Assembly (NCBI GenBank): GCA_910585405.1
Contig: CAJUDO010000043.1
Coordinates: 1-19,103, forward strand
Source of the DNA: an uncultured Peptococcaceae bacterium
GTDB taxonomy: Bacteria; Bacillota; Peptococcia; Peptococcales; Peptococcaceae
Length of the DNA: 19,103 bases
Direction of reading: 5' to 3'
The notes under the pieces were generated by a model, which searched no databases, had not been told where the DNA came from, and saw only the letters and a program-made list of their open reading frames with translations. The position numbers were made by a program, and so were the translations under genes. The stretch's first letter is position 1. Every line of letters begins with the position of its first letter. Below are positions 15,680 to 19,103 of the stretch, one piece after another.

Positions 15680-16672
15680 ATGATGCATATACTCACACAA
15701 CCTGCCGCCAAACTGGCCTGCAGCGTTGGACCTCTACTCTATACACCGGCCAATCACAAAGGGATTGCCTCCAGTATTTGCACAGAGCGTTTCGGCACCT
15801 CGTTTTCCCTGGCATTGTGCTTGGAAGATACCATCAATGAGCGTTATCTGGCAGAAGCGGAGCAGCAGGCCTGTCAGACACTGCAAGCCCTGGAAAAAGC
15901 ACAGCGGCAGAGCGATTTTTTTCTGCCCAAGCTGTTCATCCGCCTGCGGGAGCCCGCTCAGCTGGAGCGATTCTTACAGAAGCTTGGCAGCGCAGCACAG
16001 CTGCTCACCGGCTTTATTTTCCCTAAGTTTTCACTGGAGAACGGGGAAGCCTATCTCCACGCCTTGGAGCGGGTCAATCAAAATCGCCCCCAGCCCTTTT
16101 ACATGATGCCTGTGCTGGAAGATCCGTCTCTGTTGGCCCTTTCCCAAAGACAGCGCCAGCTGGAGCAGCTGAAGGCCATGCTGGATGATATTTCGCCGCA
16201 GGTTTTGAACATTCGTGTAGGCTGCAGCGACCTCTGCCATCTCTTTGCCACCCGACGCCGCGTGGAACAGACCATTTATGAGATTCTGCCCATCGCCAAT
16301 ATTCTCAGTGATATCCTCACCGTCTTCCAGGCAGACTATGTAGTATCCGCGCCAGTTTGGGAATATTATCAGGATTCCCATGACCTCTGGAAGCAGGGAT
16401 TGGAGCGGGAATTGGCGCTGGATCAGCTCAACGGCTTCATCGGCAAAACGGTCATCCATCCTCGTCAGATTGCCGTTGTCAACAACAGCCTGCGGGTATT
16501 CCAAAGGGATTATGAGGACGCTCTGCAAATCCTGCACTGGAATCAGGAAAATACCTCTTATGTAAGCGGCAGCGTACAGGCCCAGCGCATGAACGAATAC
16601 AAAACCCATTCCAATTGGGCACAGCGCACTCTCCTGTTGGCCGAGCTCTATGGCATCCGTCCTGACGCATAA
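15680..16672 (+). CDS. HpcH/HpaI aldolase/CitE-like C-C bond lyase of the Ter module
   Basis: A 330-residue TIM-barrel protein of the HpcH/HpaI aldolase and citrate-lyase-beta family, Ter-module branch. It would form or break a C-C bond with a Mg2+-bound enolate intermediate. Visible family blocks are LCLEDTI (47-52), FIFPKF (112-117), MPVLED (143-148, metal-binding acid), RVGCSDL (179-185) and the CitE-like GKTVIHPRQI (255-264). AAGGAG lies before the tandem ATG ATG start; the first is annotated. It is the only real plus-strand gene, divergent from the YceG-like gene and convergent with the PRTase pair. In the predicted Ter biosynthetic module it acts with PRTases, HAD phosphatase and an ATP-grasp ligase; the real substrate is unknown. 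Its own terminator follows. Confidence 0.9.
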   Translation: MMHILTQPAAKLACSVGPLLYTPANHKGIASSICTERFGTSFSLALCLEDTINERYLAEAEQQACQTLQALEKAQRQSDFFLPKLFIRLREPAQLERFLQKLGSAAQLLTGFIFPKFSLENGEAYLHALERVNQNRPQPFYMMPVLEDPSLLALSQRQRQLEQLKAMLDDISPQVLNIRVGCSDLCHLFATRRRVEQTIYEILPIANILSDILTVFQADYVVSAPVWEYYQDSHDLWKQGLERELALDQLNGFIGKTVIHPRQIAVVNNSLRVFQRDYEDALQILHWNQENTSYVSGSVQAQRMNEYKTHSNWAQRTLLLAELYGIRPDA

Positions 16673-16677
16673 CAAAC

Positions 16678-16725
16678 AAAACTGCTTTTCTGAGCTGCAA
16701 CCAGCGCCCCAAAAAGCAGTTTTTT
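16678..16725. terminator. Terminator between convergent aldolase and PRTase_1 genes
   Basis: AAACTGCTTTT (16678-16688) pairs with AAAAGCAGTTT (16713-16723) across a loop of about 24 bases, followed on the plus strand by more T residues before ATATG. It begins 6 bases after the aldolase stop. On the minus strand it is followed by TTTTGTTTG, so it can serve the PRTase operon as well. Confidence 0.75.
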
Positions 16726-16791
16726 ATATGCCCTTTTATGCGATTTTCCTTTTATTCACACTATTTTCCTGCAAAGTACTTCCGCCTGTCG

Positions 16792-17844
16792 CTAGATGTC
16801 GGACATGGTTTTAATGATACCGCAGGCACAATAATTTTGCAGCGGATAATATTCCACAGGCACCTGCTTTTCTTCAGCCAGGCGCAGGAGATGCTGCACC
16901 ATGACACTCTTTTCGATATCCCTGCGCAGCAAAATCTTCCACGGCACTCTGCGCAGTAACACCCGCGTGGTCTCTCCAATCCCCGGCTTGATCAGGTTGA
17001 TATCCCTGACTTGAAAGTGCTGGGCAATTCTCTGCACCTCCGCCACACCCGAGTGCTGCGGCCGCACCGGAGCACCACCTTTTCCCGGCGGGACAAATTT
17101 CGCCGTGATAGCGTCGATAAAGGCGTAGGACAAATCCCCTTCCCGCAGTTCCTCATAGCACACAGCGCCGTGAAAATCATCGGGCCCAATCAAATCCGCC
17201 CGCAAAAAGGTGCGGCTCAACAGTCCCGATACCGTACTGTTCAGGCAGGAGCTGGGAATGAGCAGATCCTCATAGGTACCGCATAGATTGGTCACCGCCG
17301 CTGGGTCCGCCAACACCGCCAGCTCGTCGGAGACATCAGGATACTTCTCCATCTCCTTCTGCAGTTCCCGCAAAATTGCGCCCTTTCCCGTCCAGCCGTC
17401 CACAAACTGCAGCTGCGCGCCGTCATACCGCGCCAGCAAATAACCCATGGCATTGTGGTCAATTCCCCGACCGCGAATAATAGAGATGGCATAGTGGGGC
17501 GCATCCACTCCATAAAACTGCCGCAAATAACGTTTCAGCAAAATCCCTACAGGAATTCCTGCCCGTGCCAGAGAGACCAGAACCATCTCCGGCCCCTTTT
17601 GCCCCATCAACTGCTCCGCCAGCACGCTGACAGCATCCGCCACCGGCTCTGCATAGGCCTCCAGTGCAGCCTCATAGGCCGCCAGATAAGGCGCAGTAGG
17701 CGAATATTCCAGGGGCAGCATCTCGCAGTAATGCCTGCCCGACTGAATCTGCCGCTCCCGCTGGGCGGCGGGCAGGGGCTCTACCAGACCGGTAATATCC
17801 TTCAACAGCAGCACAACATCCTCTTCCCGATAACTGCTCCTCAT
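16792..17844 (-). CDS. PRTase_1/StiP-family protein of the Ter module
   Basis: A 350-residue protein of the family annotated as 'cysteine protease StiP' or PRTase_1, a phosphoribosyltransferase-like fold found in Ter clusters. Seen are HYCEMLPLEYSPT (38-50), VSLARAGIPVG (90-100), SIIRGRGID (121-129) and the putative PRPP loop FVDGWTGKGAI (147-157). SSCLNSTVSGLLSRT (198-212) holds the conserved Cys behind the protease name, and KPGIGETTR comes at 286-294. The start at 17844 is chosen because GGAGG lies 5 bases before it and its ATG overlaps the upstream TGA as ATGA; the ATG at 17856 lacks a site. Coupling means roughly equal production with PRTase_2. I favour the transferase reading over protease because of the intact phosphate loop, but neither is proven here. 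Confidence 0.88.
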   Translation of the reverse strand: MRSSYREEDVVLLLKDITGLVEPLPAAQRERQIQSGRHYCEMLPLEYSPTAPYLAAYEAALEAYAEPVADAVSVLAEQLMGQKGPEMVLVSLARAGIPVGILLKRYLRQFYGVDAPHYAISIIRGRGIDHNAMGYLLARYDGAQLQFVDGWTGKGAILRELQKEMEKYPDVSDELAVLADPAAVTNLCGTYEDLLIPSSCLNSTVSGLLSRTFLRADLIGPDDFHGAVCYEELREGDLSYAFIDAITAKFVPPGKGGAPVRPQHSGVAEVQRIAQHFQVRDINLIKPGIGETTRVLLRRVPWKILLRRDIEKSVMVQHLLRLAEEKQVPVEYYPLQNYCACGIIKTMSDI

Positions 17845-18947
17845 AAGCGCCTCCATTCCACAATACGGACTCTCTCATTTCCCGTCTGCCGCAAAGCCGC
17901 TGTCAAATCCGCCAGCCCTGCGGCACTCTCGGTATCTGCATCGGTCAACAGCAGCACACTGTCATACCTGGTCAGATTATAAAGATAGGTGACCCGCCCT
18001 TCATCGTACAGACTGCGCAAGCACCAGCGACTGTGCAGCGGATAGCCCTCCTGGGGCGAAGGCACGATAGGACTGCGCGTCGTCGCGTGACACCAGACCT
18101 GACAGCCCACCTGCTGCAGCTGCCGGCCAATCCATAAAGCCGGATACATAAACTCCTCCGTGCCCAACACCAGCACCCGTTCCCCCTGCGCAAAGGAACA
18201 CTCCCGCTCCAGCACAGCCAGCAAACCATCACACTGCCGGGCAATCTCCCCGGCATCCTGTAAACGGCGCAGCTCCAGATTTCCCTCATAAATATGGATT
18301 TCCGGCACGTCTGCGCTGCTGCCGCGCAAATCCCAGGCCTTTCCCTCAGACACGGCCTGCTCCATGCGCTTTTCATACACTGCCGGCGTGTACTTATGCA
18401 GGAATACACAATCCACCTGCTCCCGGGTGAACAAGGCCATAGCTTCCTCATCCATACCGTTTAACAACGAAGCCGCCGTCATGGCAGGACAAGCCGCTCC
18501 GTATTCCTGGCGCAGCAGCCTCAGCAAATGCAAAATGGTGTTGCCCGTCGTGATTTCGTCCTCCACAATCACAATGCGCTCCACTTGTCCCATTGCCCGC
18601 TCCAAATCCTCCCGCACCAACTTTTGCTCCACGGCATGGCTGTGACTTTCAGAAAAGTAAAAATACTGGACATGGGGAAGATTTTCCCGCGTCGTGGTCA
18701 TGGACAGGCAGTTTAGCGCCTGCGCTACCGCCAAAGCCACCGCCGTGGCCGTCTCCGCGAAGCCGATCACCAAAAGCCGCTCCTGATACCGCGCCTGTAA
18801 GACTTTGGCCAATTCCGCAAACATATCCAGCGCCTCCCCAGGCGCTGTCGGCACATGCTTGCCCTGCAGGCGGTTCACCGCGACAAACGCCCGTTTCGTA
18901 TTATTTTCCCGCTTAGCAGGCGCAATGATTTCATCCCAATTTATCAT
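17841..18947 (-). CDS. Phosphoribosyltransferase with C-terminal TRSP domain (PRTase_2-TRSP)
   Basis: A 368-residue cytosolic protein. The N-terminal half is a type I phosphoribosyltransferase with the PRPP-binding loop IVIVEDEITTGNT (125-137) and a preceding AETATAVALA helix (64-73). The C-terminal half is the TRSP domain: LGTEEFMYPALWIG (261-274) and the eponymous ATTRSPIVPS (288-297). This architecture is typical of the Ter biosynthetic module and suggests transfer of phosphoribose to a base-like acceptor. I set the start at 18947 (MINWDEIIAP), where GGAG lies 10 bases upstream. An in-frame codon at 19064 would add 39 residues that look like translated noncoding DNA and cross the promoter. 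It overlaps PRTase_1 by four bases. The family is firm; the acceptor is unknown. Confidence 0.9.
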   Translation of the reverse strand: MINWDEIIAPAKRENNTKRAFVAVNRLQGKHVPTAPGEALDMFAELAKVLQARYQERLLVIGFAETATAVALAVAQALNCLSMTTTRENLPHVQYFYFSESHSHAVEQKLVREDLERAMGQVERIVIVEDEITTGNTILHLLRLLRQEYGAACPAMTAASLLNGMDEEAMALFTREQVDCVFLHKYTPAVYEKRMEQAVSEGKAWDLRGSSADVPEIHIYEGNLELRRLQDAGEIARQCDGLLAVLERECSFAQGERVLVLGTEEFMYPALWIGRQLQQVGCQVWCHATTRSPIVPSPQEGYPLHSRWCLRSLYDEGRVTYLYNLTRYDSVLLLTDADTESAAGLADLTAALRQTGNERVRIVEWRRL

Positions 18948-18980
18948 TCTCTGCTGTCTCCTCTGCAAAAAGCTTTTTTT

Positions 18981-19009
18981 ATTATAACAAATTTTTCGCC
19001 GAGAATCCA
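18981..19009 (-). promoter_or_regulatory. Promoter of the PRTase pair
   Basis: A perfect -10 TATAAT (18981-18986 on the minus strand) lies about 30 bases before the ATG at 18947. The -35 at the right distance is TGGATT (19004-19009, 17-base gap), matching consensus at only three positions, so an activator or another sigma factor could be involved. Confidence 0.5.
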
Positions 19010-19071
19010 CTGCAATCCTTTTTGAACCGCGGACAGTTGTACAGGCTGCTTCCCCCCAGCCCATCTCCTAC

Positions 19072-19098
19072 CCCTACCGCGTAACTTACGCAGTAGGG
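19072..19098. repeat. Near-perfect palindrome at the right edge
   Basis: CCCTACCGCGTAA and TTACGCAGTAGGG are inverted copies with one mismatch around a single central base. No T run follows on either strand, so it is not a normal terminator. It may be an operator, a repeat element or part of a structure cut by the window edge. The 60 bases to its left hold no gene. Confidence 0.45.
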
Positions 19099-19103
19099 TA
19101 TGT

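Noticed and set aside
16031..16675. 214-codon minus-strand frame opposite the aldolase gene
   Set aside because: The plus strand encodes recognisable CitE-like blocks and has a ribosome site and terminator; the opposite frame has none.

Overview
The window looks like chromosomal DNA of a low-to-mid GC Bacillota (Firmicutes), most likely a clostridial or Negativicutes-type anaerobe. The evidence is strong AGGAGG-type ribosome sites, sigma-A promoters, a Bacillus-like TagD, a TagGH/Wzm-Wzt-type exporter, and a Bacillus yce-like tellurium-resistance (Ter) cluster. I cannot name the genus. Two gene blocks meet head to tail on the minus strand, plus one isolated plus-strand gene.

Left block (1-5611, minus strand, transcribed right to left): an operon for a cell-surface polymer. 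In transcription order it has three family-2 glycosyltransferases, an ABC-2 permease, its ATPase, a LicD-family phosphotransferase and TagD (glycerol-3-phosphate cytidylyltransferase). The inferred job is to build a glycan on a lipid carrier, export it, and decorate or extend it with glycerol-phosphate from CDP-glycerol. A near-consensus promoter lies at 5778-5807. Between it and the first gene is a leader containing an intrinsic terminator, so the operon appears to be controlled by attenuation or antitermination.

Right block (6108-19064): a Ter stress-response locus. The main minus-strand run is a YceG-like protein, TelA/YceH, three TerD paralogues, a PMCA-type Ca2+ P-type ATPase, a HAD phosphatase and an unrecognised 138-residue protein. 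A promoter for it lies at 15559-15587. The other parts of the Ter 'biosynthetic module' lie to the right: an HpcH/CitE-like aldolase on the plus strand (15680-16672), then a translationally coupled minus-strand pair, PRTase_2-TRSP and PRTase_1 (StiP family). The aldolase converges on this pair across a terminator. Published comparative genomics predicts that these enzymes make a nucleoside-like metabolite, while the TerD and TelA proteins form a Ca2+/metal-linked membrane complex. Neither TerC nor an ATP-grasp ligase is present in the window. The Ca2+ ATPase sits where TerC might be expected.

The most interesting items are the leader attenuator of the polymer operon, the unknown gene ending the Ter operon, a threefold internal repeat in the YceG-like protein, the Ca2+ pump embedded in the locus, and a sharp base-composition change near 4800 within the polymer operon. 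No tRNA, rRNA, CRISPR array or insertion sequence was seen.
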